A stretch of 49,208 bases of DNA from Synergistaceae bacterium (lineage in GTDB: Bacteria; Synergistota; Synergistia; Synergistales; Aminobacteriaceae), in assembly GCA_017445205.1 (NCBI GenBank), contig JAFSUP010000088.1:1-49208 (forward strand), read 5' to 3'. Positions 1 through 8,413 of the stretch are shown here, piece by piece. Positions within the stretch are counted from its first letter, which is position 1; each line of letters opens with the position of its first letter. The position numbers were made by a program, and so were the translations under genes. A model generated the notes under the pieces. It was not told where the DNA came from. It saw only the letters and a list, made by a program, of their open reading frames with translations, and searched no databases.

Positions 1-863
1 AATTGGGACTTAAAGACGGTGAAGCAATCGAATCGCCGATTTTGTCAAAGATAATCGAGAACTCTCAAAAGAAAGTCGAAGAATTACATTTTGATATTCG
101 TCGTCAGCTCTTGGCCTACGATAACGTCATGAACCAGCAGCGCGAGGCTATTTACGCAGAACGAGCCGACATTATCGAAACTCCGAATGACGAAATGCCC
201 GAGTACGGTTGGGAAGTCGTCCGCGGTGTCGTCAATGACATTCTCGAAAAATATTTTCCCGAAGATAATTCGCAGGCTGACGGTGAACGCGCGGCCGCGA
301 GATTAAAATCTTTGTTCGGTGCAGCTGTCGCCGGGAAAATCGCAAGCGTTGATAATCGTCTCGACATGGAAGGCGTTAGAGATGAAATTCTCGACGACGT
401 GAAGAAACTTTTTGACACCAAAATCGCCGAATTAAATTCAAACACTGAAACAGACGACAAGCCCGCAGGTGTCATAATGCGATATATCCTGCTGAACACT
501 CTCGACTCTGCGTGGCGTGAACATCTCACCGGCATGGACGAATTACGACGCGGGATCGGTCTTCGTGCAATCGGTCAGAAAGATCCGCTCATCGAATATC
601 AGTTTGAATCTTATAATCTGTTTCAAGAAATGATGGAGCGCGTCAAAGATTCTTTCACGCAGCAGGCTTTCAGAGTTCGACTTCTAACTGACGATATGAA
701 ACGCAAGCGCGAAATGACGATGGAGAAAAAAGAATTTTCAATGTCCGGCGGCCAAGCGCATGAGCCTGCAACGGTTAAGAAACTCCCAAAAGTCGGACGC
801 AATGACCCGTGCCCATGTGGAAGCGGCAAAAAATATAAATATTGCCACGGACGAGGACTCTAA
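1..863 (+). CDS. secA: Preprotein translocase ATPase SecA, C-terminal part (5' truncated by window edge)
   Basis: This is the last ~287 codons of SecA, the ATP-driven motor that pushes unfolded preproteins through SecYEG. The reading frame is open from the first bases, so the start lies upstream of the window. The segment near the window start ([25 protein letters not shown], split as [13 protein letters not shown] and [12 protein letters not shown]) and [12 protein letters not shown] match the conserved helical scaffold/wing region. Around residues 155-180 [13 protein letters not shown] is typical of the helical scaffold. The protein ends with the SEC-C zinc motif ([11 protein letters not shown] then KYKYCHG), the SecB/lipid-binding tail found in many SecA proteins. 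The stop TAA is at 861-863. A heptamer repeat (869-896) and an exported-protein gene follow directly. Identification is firm; only the 5' part is missing. Confidence 0.97.
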   Translation, partial: LGLKDGEAIESPILSKIIENSQKKVEELHFDIRRQLLAYDNVMNQQREAIYAERADIIETPNDEMPEYGWEVVRGVVNDILEKYFPEDNSQADGERAAARLKSLFGAAVAGKIASVDNRLDMEGVRDEILDDVKKLFDTKIAELNSNTETDDKPAGVIMRYILLNTLDSAWREHLTGMDELRRGIGLRAIGQKDPLIEYQFESYNLFQEMMERVKDSFTQQAFRVRLLTDDMKRKREMTMEKKEFSMSGGQAHEPATVKKLPKVGRNDPCPCGSGKKYKYCHGRGL

Positions 864-868
864 AGCAG

Positions 869-898
869 TTAGGAATTAGGAGTGAGGAGTTAGGAATG
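869..898 (+). repeat. Heptamer repeat locus A (4 units TTAGGAA/TTAGGAG/TGAGGAG/TTAGGAA), carries the SD and start codon of the next gene
   Basis: Four head-to-tail 7-bp units at 869-875, 876-882, 883-889 and 890-896. GAGGAG (884-889) lies 6 nt before the ATG at 896-898, and the A of that ATG is the last base of unit 4. The repeat is thus the ribosome binding site of the following gene. The block is bounded on the left by GCAGTTAGGA, similar to the CAAGTAGGA boundary of other copies. Confidence 0.9.
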
Positions 899-2722
899 AA
901 AAAATTTTTAACCGCGATTTGGATTTTAATTTTTGCCGGGATAGCTTACGCCGGGGACTTAATGGAAAATTTTTCCGTGAACGTTCGTAATCTTGACGAT
1001 ATGAATATGTCCGGGCTTATGCCGAATTACAGAGGCGACGGCAATTTTATTCAGTCAGACACGCCCGACTTCAATCTATCTCGAATGAAGAGCATGAACC
1101 CGGATTTCGCAACTTATCCAAACGAGAACGGCATAATCTGGCTCAAATATTCCGATGTCGAAAGCACTCATGACGGACTCGCAATAACGCGCTTATATGT
1201 GATTTTGGGACGTCAGGGACTCGAAAAAAAATGGCTCGAATGGAACATTCAGACACCCGCCGACGGTAATTTAGAAATTTTGCTCGCTGATGCCTACGAC
1301 TTTGCTACGCTAAACAAAATCACAACCGTAACGCCAAAAGAAGACCATGACGCCGGATTCAAAACTGTAGAATTTATGGGGCTGCCTGAAAAATTTATTT
1401 TGACTGTCGCATGGAAAGAAATTTTGCCGAAGCAGCTCTCAATCGAAGGACTTTGTTGGTTTCAAGAAGATTTGAGAGTTTGGGAATCCGTCGTTGATAT
1501 TGCCTCGCCTCAAGAATTAAAGTACAAAACTTTCCCTGCCGTTTATCCGTCGGAACATGAAGCTTTCAACGACGAACACTCTTACACTTGGCGAAGGATT
1601 AATATTGACCCTTATACTTCCAATGAGCTAGCACGGCTTCAGCGTCAGGGCGTGATATTCGGAACTCGTACCGGTGGCGCGGCACTTTCAAATTTGTTGA
1701 AAGAAGTTGAAAACGTCGAAGGTCTTTCAGCCCCGGCCGACGCAGGCGCAACTCCTCAAAAAATAATTTCGTGGTTAATGAAGCGTCCCGAAATTGAATT
1801 TGCTGAAGGTACGCCCCGAAAAATCCCTTCGTTGTCGTTGCCACTGAATAAGCGCGAAAAAGTTTTGCTCGCGAAATCATGGCTGACTTCAAAAAAAATA
1901 GAAGCGTTCGTAGATTGGCAGTTGCCTTTTGAACCTGACGAGGACACGCCGCTATCATCAGGAATTTTTTTCAGTCCTGTCCTTGAATACATGCGCGGAA
2001 AAGATTCGGCCTTTCACGATATGGGAGCTTCGCTTCTGATTGACGGCGCGAAAATTTTCGGGTTTAATCCTGACGCAGGGAAATTGACGGCTCGGCGAAT
2101 CCCTTCATCAAAATCTACGTCGAACAGATTATCGGCGATTATGAACCTCAAACTTGCCAACAACGGTTTATTAAATGGAAGTGTCCGCGTGTTAATGCGT
2201 GGCGCGTGGGGAAATTATATAATCGGAGACGAAACTCCGGACGCTGAAAAATTGAAAAAAATTTTAATTTCTTTGTTCCCGGATTTGAAAAATTACAGCG
2301 ACATAAAATTCAAAAAAGTTAAAGGCGTTCCAGAAATTTCATTCACGATTTTGAACAAGCCCGGCGTCGCAGGCACAGGCAAAGGGATTTTGGCGGTGTT
2401 GCCATTTTTTGAACCGGTCGCGGTGCGCAAGCTCGGAACTTTTGAAACGCCGCTTGAAATTTTGTTCCCGTTCGTCATAGATCAAAATATTAATTTGGCT
2501 TTCCCTGATGACGCTACGGAAGCTCTAATTTCTGGACGGTCGGCAAAAAATCCCGATAAAATTAATTACAGCCACAATTATAATAATCGTCGGCACAGGC
2601 TTGTCGCAGATTCAAGACTTGAAGTCGGAATTCAAAATATTAGTTCTGGCAACATGTCTTTATTACAAAGCTGTCTTGACCAGTGGCGCGCGTTCTCGTC
2701 GCGGAATATTCCGATTCGATAG
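896..2722 (+). CDS. Exported protein, probable degenerate transglutaminase-like (DUF3857-type) protein
   Basis: A 608-aa protein beginning MKKFLTAIW, with a signal peptide of about 20 residues ending AGIAYA-GD. I chose the ATG at 896 over the in-frame start at 842 because the longer version would overlap secA, and the signal peptide and SD (GAGGAG) both fit 896. The N-terminal half resembles the beta-rich DUF3857 region found before transglutaminase domains. Near residues 310-330 the segment KREKVLLAKSWLTSKKIEA aligns by eye with the 'CRDKA..L..LL...GI.A' core of transglutaminase-like proteins, but the catalytic Cys position is not Cys. Activity is therefore doubtful and the fold may serve binding. 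The family call is inferred from local pattern only. It sits between secA and a coiled-coil stalk gene, with 18 bp to the latter, so the two are probably co-transcribed. Confidence 0.5.
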   Translation: MKKFLTAIWILIFAGIAYAGDLMENFSVNVRNLDDMNMSGLMPNYRGDGNFIQSDTPDFNLSRMKSMNPDFATYPNENGIIWLKYSDVESTHDGLAITRLYVILGRQGLEKKWLEWNIQTPADGNLEILLADAYDFATLNKITTVTPKEDHDAGFKTVEFMGLPEKFILTVAWKEILPKQLSIEGLCWFQEDLRVWESVVDIASPQELKYKTFPAVYPSEHEAFNDEHSYTWRRINIDPYTSNELARLQRQGVIFGTRTGGAALSNLLKEVENVEGLSAPADAGATPQKIISWLMKRPEIEFAEGTPRKIPSLSLPLNKREKVLLAKSWLTSKKIEAFVDWQLPFEPDEDTPLSSGIFFSPVLEYMRGKDSAFHDMGASLLIDGAKIFGFNPDAGKLTARRIPSSKSTSNRLSAIMNLKLANNGLLNGSVRVLMRGAWGNYIIGDETPDAEKLKKILISLFPDLKNYSDIKFKKVKGVPEISFTILNKPGVAGTGKGILAVLPFFEPVAVRKLGTFETPLEILFPFVIDQNINLAFPDDATEALISGRSAKNPDKINYSHNYNNRRHRLVADSRLEVGIQNISSGNMSLLQSCLDQWRAFSSRNIPIR

Positions 2723-2740
2723 GAAGAGGAGGTTAAAATC

Positions 2741-3259
2741 ATGAAAAAAATTTTTGCAGCGATATTCTTATTAATGATTTTGTGTTCTGTATCTCATGGT
2801 GCAACTAGCGAGGACATGAACGTATACGTAAGGCAAGATGTTTTTGACGCAAAAATGGAAGCTCTGCTTCTTAGAATTGAAGGAAAGATTGACGCTTTAT
2901 CCGCGGAAATGAACGGTAAAATCACAGAAGTGAACGGCAGAATCGACAGATTATCTGCGGAAGTAAACGGAAGAATTGATAAATTATCCACAGAAGTAAA
3001 TGGCAGAATCGATAAATTATCAGCAGAAACGAACGGTAGTATTAGAGCTTTATCCGCGCGCGTCGATGGTCTTGAAAAACGCATGGATACTATGAATACG
3101 TTCTTATATTATCTGCTTGTCTTGTTCGGAGCAATGATAGTTCTTCCATTTGTAAATAAATGGTGGGAGGCTCGCGAAATGAAAAAATCGTTTACAACTC
3201 TCGAAGACGTAAAGCGATTGATCGCCGAAGCAAAATTAAGCGGAGCCACGCAAATGTAA
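2741..3259 (+). CDS. Exported/membrane coiled-coil stalk protein with 11-residue repeats
   Basis: A 172-aa protein with a signal peptide or first membrane segment (residues 1-20, ending SHG-A). Residues 47-117 form a coiled coil built from 11-residue repeats (E-V-N-G-R-I-D-K-L-S-x). A hydrophobic segment at 121-139 and a charged tail (WWEAREMKKS onward) follow. The likely topology is a periplasmic rod anchored by the C-terminal membrane helix. The SD GGAAGAGGAGG precedes the ATG, so translation should be strong. No enzymatic motif is present. Repeats of this kind occur in many phage-holin-accessory-like and tether proteins, but I cannot name a family. The gene lies 18 bp after the transglutaminase-like gene and 21 bp before argS. 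Confidence 0.75.
   Translation: MKKIFAAIFLLMILCSVSHGATSEDMNVYVRQDVFDAKMEALLLRIEGKIDALSAEMNGKITEVNGRIDRLSAEVNGRIDKLSTEVNGRIDKLSAETNGSIRALSARVDGLEKRMDTMNTFLYYLLVLFGAMIVLPFVNKWWEAREMKKSFTTLEDVKRLIAEAKLSGATQM
2879..3091 (+). repeat. In-frame 33-bp tandem repeats coding the coiled-coil stalk
   Basis: The DNA repeats with a 33-bp period, each unit coding E-x-N-G-x-I-D-x-L-S-x. Complete units start at residues 63, 74, 85 and 96. Flanking partial or diverged units start at 47, 56 (only 7 codons) and 107. The units at 74 and 85 are nearly identical at DNA level, suggesting recent duplication and a variable copy number between strains. Confidence 0.85.
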
Positions 3260-3280
3260 AAAGGAGAATAAAAAGATTAA

Positions 3281-4942
3281 ATGAAAGGCGAAAATTTAGC
3301 GGTAACGAAATTAAACGACGCATTAAAAAATTCGATTAAGTCCCTAGGCGTTGAAGACGTTTCAGGATTTGAATTTGAAAAACCTCGCAACGAAGGACAC
3401 GGCGATAGAGCTTCGAGCGCGGCTATGAAACTCGCGAAGACTTTGCGACAAAAGCCCGCCGACATTGCAAAAAAAATTTCTGAAAATCTTCAATCTGAAT
3501 ATATCGACAAAATCGAAATCGCCGGCGCAGGATTTGTGAACGTCTTCTTGAATAAAAAATTTTATGCCGACGTAATCGAAGACGCTTTGAAACAGGGCGA
3601 TTCTTACGGCTCTGTCAACATTGGCAATAATAAAAAAGTTCAAGTTGAGTTCGTCAGCGCAAATCCGACCGGCCCGCTCCATATTGGACACGGACGAGGC
3701 GCTGCGCTTGGTGATTCAGTCGCAAGAATTTTGAAATTCACAGGTTGGGACGTTCAACGCGAATATTATGTAAATGATTCCGGACTTCAAATTGAAACTT
3801 TAGGACGCTCAACACGCGCGAGATATTTTGAAATTTTAGGACATGGCGAAGAAGCTCCTTTCCCTGATAACGGTTATAAGGGCGATTATCTCTACGACAT
3901 CGCAAGAGAAATTATTAATCTCGAAGGCGAAAAATTTTTAGAGATGCCAGAAAAAGAGAGCCTCGAGTTTTTTAAGAAATATGCCGCCGAAAAAATCATG
4001 GGCGAAATTAAAGATGACTTAGAAAAATTTCGCGTTAGCTTTGATAATTTCTTCCCCGAAGGCTATCTTCACGAAAATAATTTAGTTTATTCGGCCATGG
4101 AAGACTTGAAAGCCCGCGGCTATGCTTATGAACAAGACGGCGCCTTATGGTTCAAAACTGAAGACACAATCGGCGACGATAAAGACCGCGTTTTAATCAG
4201 AGCCAACGGAGTCCCGACTTATTTTGCCGCTGACATCGCGTATCACAGAAATAAATTTATCACTCGCGGCTTTGAAAGAGTTATCGACGTTTGGGGCGCG
4301 GATCATCATGGCTATATAGCTCGCGTCAAGGCAGCTATTAAAGCAATGGGCAAGAATCCTGACGATTTCGACGTTTTATTAATTCAGCTTGTAAATCTAA
4401 TTCGCGACGGCGTGAACGTGAATATGTCAACGCGCGCGGGAGAGTTCATAACGCTTTCAGAGGTCATGGACGAAGCAGGGATTGACGCGACGCGATTTTT
4501 TTTATTAATGCGAAAGAGCGACAGCAAAATTGATTTCGATATGGATTTAGCCAAGAAACAAGGCAACGAAAATCCCGTTTATTATGTTCAATATGCCCAC
4601 GCACGAGTTTGCGGTCTCACTCGCGAATATGAAAAGAACGGCGCGAAATTGTCAGGCGAATCCATTTCCGAAGAAATTTTTAACGAACGTGAAGCCCGTG
4701 AACTCGCAAACATGATTGCTTTCTTCCCTGACGAAATTAAATCAGCTTCTGTCGGTCTTGCTCCTCACGTCATCACGGCTTACGCAATGTCTTTAGCCGG
4801 GGCGTTTCATTCGTTTTACAATTCCGGAAGAATTATTGATGCTCCTGACGCCGCCGGACGTGTCAGACTTTCACAAGCTGCTGCCGGAATTGTTCGTAAG
4901 TGTCTTGAACTTGTCGGTGTGAACGCGCCCGAACGAATGTAA
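3281..4942 (+). CDS. argS: Arginyl-tRNA synthetase
   Basis: A class I aminoacyl-tRNA synthetase of 553 aa that charges tRNA-Arg. The N-terminal Add1 domain (about residues 1-105) precedes the catalytic core. The HIGH signature is exact (PLHIGHGRGAALGDS, near residue 130). The second signature is the relaxed ArgRS form NMSTRAGEF instead of KMSKS, normal for this enzyme. The C-terminal all-helical anticodon-binding domain ends CLELVGVNAPERM. Length fits the bacterial family. AAGGAG lies about 13 nt before the ATG. The FtsB-like gene follows 28 bp downstream. Confidence 0.97.
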   Translation: MKGENLAVTKLNDALKNSIKSLGVEDVSGFEFEKPRNEGHGDRASSAAMKLAKTLRQKPADIAKKISENLQSEYIDKIEIAGAGFVNVFLNKKFYADVIEDALKQGDSYGSVNIGNNKKVQVEFVSANPTGPLHIGHGRGAALGDSVARILKFTGWDVQREYYVNDSGLQIETLGRSTRARYFEILGHGEEAPFPDNGYKGDYLYDIAREIINLEGEKFLEMPEKESLEFFKKYAAEKIMGEIKDDLEKFRVSFDNFFPEGYLHENNLVYSAMEDLKARGYAYEQDGALWFKTEDTIGDDKDRVLIRANGVPTYFAADIAYHRNKFITRGFERVIDVWGADHHGYIARVKAAIKAMGKNPDDFDVLLIQLVNLIRDGVNVNMSTRAGEFITLSEVMDEAGIDATRFFLLMRKSDSKIDFDMDLAKKQGNENPVYYVQYAHARVCGLTREYEKNGAKLSGESISEEIFNEREARELANMIAFFPDEIKSASVGLAPHVITAYAMSLAGAFHSFYNSGRIIDAPDAAGRVRLSQAAAGIVRKCLELVGVNAPERM

Positions 4943-4970
4943 AAATAAAAAATTTTAAAAATCATGAGTC

Positions 4971-5300
4971 ATGATTTCAGTTAGAAAAATTTTAATCATC
5001 ACGCTTGCGGTTTTGGGGCTGGCATTGACGGTCAGCTATTACAGATTCGAGCTTGACCGAATAGCCGAAATCCGTGCTGCGATTGTCAAAAGTGAAGCAG
5101 AGCTTGAACGCAAGCGCGAGATTGTCAGAATTTACAGAGAGAAGGCCGCGTTTTACAAAACTCAAGAAGGAATCGAACATCTCGCCCGCGAACAATATAA
5201 TCTCGTTGGCGATAAAGAGCGCGTGTTCTTGCTTGTCAGTCCTGACAATGTCCCTAATATGTTTAATGATGAGGTGCTAGGAATTGACGACGAAAAATAA
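4971..5300 (+). CDS. FtsB/DivIC-family cell division protein
   Basis: A 109-aa bitopic membrane protein: a short cytosolic N-terminus, one membrane helix (about residues 7-25) and a coiled coil (about 28-65). The family hallmark follows: YKTQEGIEHLAREQYNLV, compare 'T.EGIE.LAR..Y.LV'. FtsB/DivIC works with FtsL and FtsQ/DivIB in the divisome. The start at 4971 lacks a clear SD; another ATG at 4964 is out of frame. The next gene's TTG start at 5284 overlaps the 3' end, suggesting translational coupling. Confidence 0.85.
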   Translation: MISVRKILIITLAVLGLALTVSYYRFELDRIAEIRAAIVKSEAELERKREIVRIYREKAAFYKTQEGIEHLAREQYNLVGDKERVFLLVSPDNVPNMFNDEVLGIDDEK

Positions 5301-5916
5301 TTATGTGATTCGTTTAGAAAAAGAAAATGATTATAGAGCTGTCGAAAATCTTATCCGAGAATCGTTTTGGAATGTTTACCGTCCGGGCTGTTACGAACAT
5401 TATGTGATACATGTCTTGAGAGATGACCCCAATTTTGTAAAAGAACTTGATTTCGTCATGGAGTTAAATGGCGATTTAATTGGCCAGAATATGTTCATGA
5501 AAACAGTAATAAAAGCTGACGAAGGCAAAAATATTCCTGTTTTAACGATGGGGCCGATTTGTATAACGCCTGAACTTAAACGTAAGGGATATGGCAAAAT
5601 CTTGTTGGATTATTCATTAGAGAAAGCTGCGACATTGGGATTCGGTGCAGTTTTATTTGAAGGGAACATTGATTTTTATGGTAAAAGCGGCTTTGATTAT
5701 GCGCGTAAATTTGGCATAAGATACAATGACTTACCGGAGGACGCAGATTCTTCGTTCTTTTTGTGCAAAGAGTTAAAAATTGGCTACCTTAATGATGTAA
5801 CAGGCGTTTATTTGACGCCAACGGCTTATTATGTCGATGATGCTGACGTTCTGGAATTCGATAAAAATTTTCCTCCGAAAGTTAAATTAAAATTACCCGG
5901 ACAATTATTTTCATGA
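5284..5916 (+). CDS. GNAT-family N-acetyltransferase
   Basis: A 210-aa protein of the GNAT fold. It opens with the usual beta1 pattern (YVIRLEKENDYRAVENLIRESF, i.e. 'IR.E...D...V..L...F'). Near residues 88-105 the acetyl-CoA loop ITPELKRKGYGKILLDY matches motif A (Q/RxxGxG/A). FYGKSGF (near 135) is the common motif B region. Members like this transfer acetyl groups to small molecules or peptides; the substrate cannot be read. The TTG start at 5284 has GAGGTG upstream and overlaps the FtsB-like gene; a GTG at 5305 is the alternative but has no SD. Its stop overlaps the uvrB start (ATGA). Confidence 0.85.
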   Translation: MTTKNNYVIRLEKENDYRAVENLIRESFWNVYRPGCYEHYVIHVLRDDPNFVKELDFVMELNGDLIGQNMFMKTVIKADEGKNIPVLTMGPICITPELKRKGYGKILLDYSLEKAATLGFGAVLFEGNIDFYGKSGFDYARKFGIRYNDLPEDADSSFFLCKELKIGYLNDVTGVYLTPTAYYVDDADVLEFDKNFPPKVKLKLPGQLFS

Positions 5917-7904
5917 GCAAAAATTTCGTTTTACACTCTAATTGGCCTCCCGCAGGTGATCAGCCCGAGGCCATTGAGGCTCTTACACAAAGCATAAAAG
6001 ATAATCATAGATTTCAAACTCTAATGGGCGTTACGGGCAGCGGAAAAACTTTCACGATCGCAAACGTCATCGCCAATCTAAACCGCCCCGCGCTCGTCCT
6101 TGCTCATAATAAAACTTTAGCCGCGCAGCTCTACAGCGAGTTCAAAAATTTTTTCCCCGAAAACGCCGTGCGCTATTTCGTGAGCTATTACGACTATTAC
6201 CAACCTGAAGCCTATATCCCGTCGAGTGATACTTATATCGAAAAGGACGCGTCCGTTAATGACCGAATCGAACGCTTGAGACTTTCTGCAACTAAGGCTT
6301 TAATAGAGCGTCGAGATGTCATAGTCGTGGCTAGTGTGTCGTGTATCTATGGTCTTGGCTTAAAAGAAAATTATGAAAACGCGATCATCTCTTTCAAAGT
6401 CGGTGAACGAATTGATCAACGCGATTTTTTGGCACAACTTGTCGGAAATTATTACGAGCGAAGCGATTTCACTCCCGAACCGGGAAAATTTAGAGTGCGC
6501 GGCGATACTGTAGAAGTGTTTCCGGCTTATGAAGAAGAAATTTGCATTCGCGTAACGTTCTTTGATGATGAAATTGAGCGAATTGACATCACGGAGCCGC
6601 TGACCGGTCACATAATCGAGAAAGTAAAAACGGCTTCAATCTTTCCCGCGCAGCATTATGTTACACAAACTGACGCTATTGAACGTTCCGTGCCGCAGAT
6701 TTTGAACGAGCTTGCGAAAATTGAAAAAGATTTTACGGCGCAGGGAAAATTAATTGAAGCTCAGCGAATTAAATCACGAACTGCTTACGATTTAGAAATG
6801 TTGCAAGAGGCCGGGTACTGTTCAGGAATTGAAAATTACTCCGTTTATCTTGACGGACGAAAACACGGCGAGCCGCCCGGAACTCTAATTGACTTTTTCC
6901 CCGAAGATTTTTTGTGTATCGTTGACGAGTCGCACATAACATTGCCGCAAGTTCGTGGCATGTTCAACGGCGACAGAGCTAGAAAAAAATCTCTCGTCGA
7001 AAACGGATTCAGGCTTCCCTCGTGCCTCGATAACAGGCCGCTCGAATGGCAAGAATTTGAAAATCGAATGCGTCAAGCGATTTTTGTTTCTGCAACCCCG
7101 GGCGAGTATGAATTAAATTCTTCTGATGTCGTCGTTGAGCAAATTATCAGGCCCACCGGAATCCCTGACCCCGAAGTCGAAATCGCTCCGGCAAAATCTC
7201 AAATTGATGATTTAATTGACCGTCTTCGCGACAGTGTCAAAAATCACGAGCGCGCATTGGTCTTAACGCTCACAAAAAAATCTTCGGAAGACTTGGCCGA
7301 CTATCTCAAAGAATTAAAATTCAAAGTTAAATATATTCATTCTGAATTAAATACTTTTGAGCGCGCCGAACTAATTCGGGATTTGCGCGCCGGAAAAATT
7401 GATGTACTCGTCGGAATAAATCTTTTGCGTGAAGGAATGGACTTGCCCGAAGTTTCTTTAGTTGCGATTTTGGACGCTGACCGCGAAGGCTATTTGCGTT
7501 CTTATCGTTCGCTAATTCAGATTATGGGACGCGCCGCACGAAATATAAACAGCAAAATTTTACTTTATGCCGACGAACTCACTGACAGCATCAGAATCGC
7601 CGTAAACGAAACTAAACGACGCCGCGAAAAACAAATCGCCTTCAACGAAGCACACGGCATCACGCCCGAGAGCATTAGCAAAGAAATTTCGGATTTATTG
7701 CCGCCGGAACTTTCTCAAGCATATGAGAGCGAGGCCAAGAGCGAAAAGTCTTCTTCACGAGGCAAAACTAAAAAAACAAAACCGCAAATGACAATTTCAG
7801 AACTTGAGCGCGAAATGTGGGAGGCCGTCGAACGTTTAGACTTTGAACGCGCTGCACTCCTGCGCGATAATATAGCGAAAATTAAAGGGGGCAATAAAAA
7901 ATGA
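5913..7904 (+). CDS. uvrB: Excinuclease ABC subunit B
   Basis: A 663-aa protein, full length for the family. UvrB verifies DNA damage in nucleotide excision repair after loading by UvrA and recruits UvrC. Visible features are the Walker A loop GVTGSGKT (residues 39-46) and the beta-hairpin segment FVSYYDYYQPEAYIPSSDTY (around 90-110). The helicase motif II appears as DESH. Motifs V and VI cluster near 500-540 (LLREGMDLPEV, QIMGRAARN), and a C-terminal UVR coiled coil (ELEREMWEAVERLDFERAA) contacts UvrC. The start overlaps the GNAT stop and the stop overlaps the receiver gene start (both ATGA), so the repair enzyme is translated together with a signalling pair, which is unusual. Confidence 0.98.
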   Translation: MSKNFVLHSNWPPAGDQPEAIEALTQSIKDNHRFQTLMGVTGSGKTFTIANVIANLNRPALVLAHNKTLAAQLYSEFKNFFPENAVRYFVSYYDYYQPEAYIPSSDTYIEKDASVNDRIERLRLSATKALIERRDVIVVASVSCIYGLGLKENYENAIISFKVGERIDQRDFLAQLVGNYYERSDFTPEPGKFRVRGDTVEVFPAYEEEICIRVTFFDDEIERIDITEPLTGHIIEKVKTASIFPAQHYVTQTDAIERSVPQILNELAKIEKDFTAQGKLIEAQRIKSRTAYDLEMLQEAGYCSGIENYSVYLDGRKHGEPPGTLIDFFPEDFLCIVDESHITLPQVRGMFNGDRARKKSLVENGFRLPSCLDNRPLEWQEFENRMRQAIFVSATPGEYELNSSDVVVEQIIRPTGIPDPEVEIAPAKSQIDDLIDRLRDSVKNHERALVLTLTKKSSEDLADYLKELKFKVKYIHSELNTFERAELIRDLRAGKIDVLVGINLLREGMDLPEVSLVAILDADREGYLRSYRSLIQIMGRAARNINSKILLYADELTDSIRIAVNETKRRREKQIAFNEAHGITPESISKEISDLLPPELSQAYESEAKSEKSSSRGKTKKTKPQMTISELEREMWEAVERLDFERAALLRDNIAKIKGGNKK

Positions 7905-8404
7905 CAGAGAAATATTGGATTATTGTTGTAGATGATGACGTCGCAAATTTGATGATGGCCGGCAGTATCATGAGCAAAAACGGAATGCGTGTTACGGCTC
8001 TTAAATCCGGCAAGGCATTAATAGATTATATCGAAGCTAACGACACCACCCCCGATCTTTGCTTGCTTGATATTAGAATGCCCGATATGGACGGCTTTCA
8101 GGCTCTGGAAGCTTTGCGAAAAACTAAACGCGGAAAAAATTTGCCCGTTGTATTCTTGACCGCCGTTGACTCCGAGCGAAGTGAAGCTAAGGGACTTTCA
8201 CTCGGCGCCATGGATTTCATTAAGAAGCCTTTCGTTCCTGAAATTCTTGTGCTGCGCGTCCGACACATTATAGATTTAGTTCGACTTCAAAAAAATCTTG
8301 CTCATGTGAGAGATGAAATCGAAAAAGGCAGAGGCACAAAATTTGATTCGGAGTTTGTAGATATAATTCTGAAGATGCTCGACGAATGCATAATGAAAGA
8401 TTAA
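7901..8404 (+). CDS. Stand-alone response regulator (receiver domain only)
   Basis: A 167-aa protein with a single CheY-like receiver. The acidic pocket is DDD at 11-13, the phospho-acceptor is Asp57 in LCLLDIRMPDMDG, the switch Thr is in VVFLTAVD, and the conserved Lys is in FIKKPF. The ~45 residues after the receiver form a charged helical tail without a DNA-binding or enzymatic domain. Its ATGA overlap with uvrB and the 9-bp gap to the hybrid kinase gene indicate one transcript. It probably exchanges phosphoryl groups with the HPt of that kinase. Confidence 0.92.
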   Translation: MTEKYWIIVVDDDVANLMMAGSIMSKNGMRVTALKSGKALIDYIEANDTTPDLCLLDIRMPDMDGFQALEALRKTKRGKNLPVVFLTAVDSERSEAKGLSLGAMDFIKKPFVPEILVLRVRHIIDLVRLQKNLAHVRDEIEKGRGTKFDSEFVDIILKMLDECIMKD

Positions 8405-8413
8405 AACTGAAAA

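Noticed and set aside
842..895. Upstream start (842) for the transglutaminase-like gene
   Set aside because: It would put 18 residues coded by the secA end and the heptamer repeat before a proper signal peptide and would overlap secA; ATG 896 has a strong SD.
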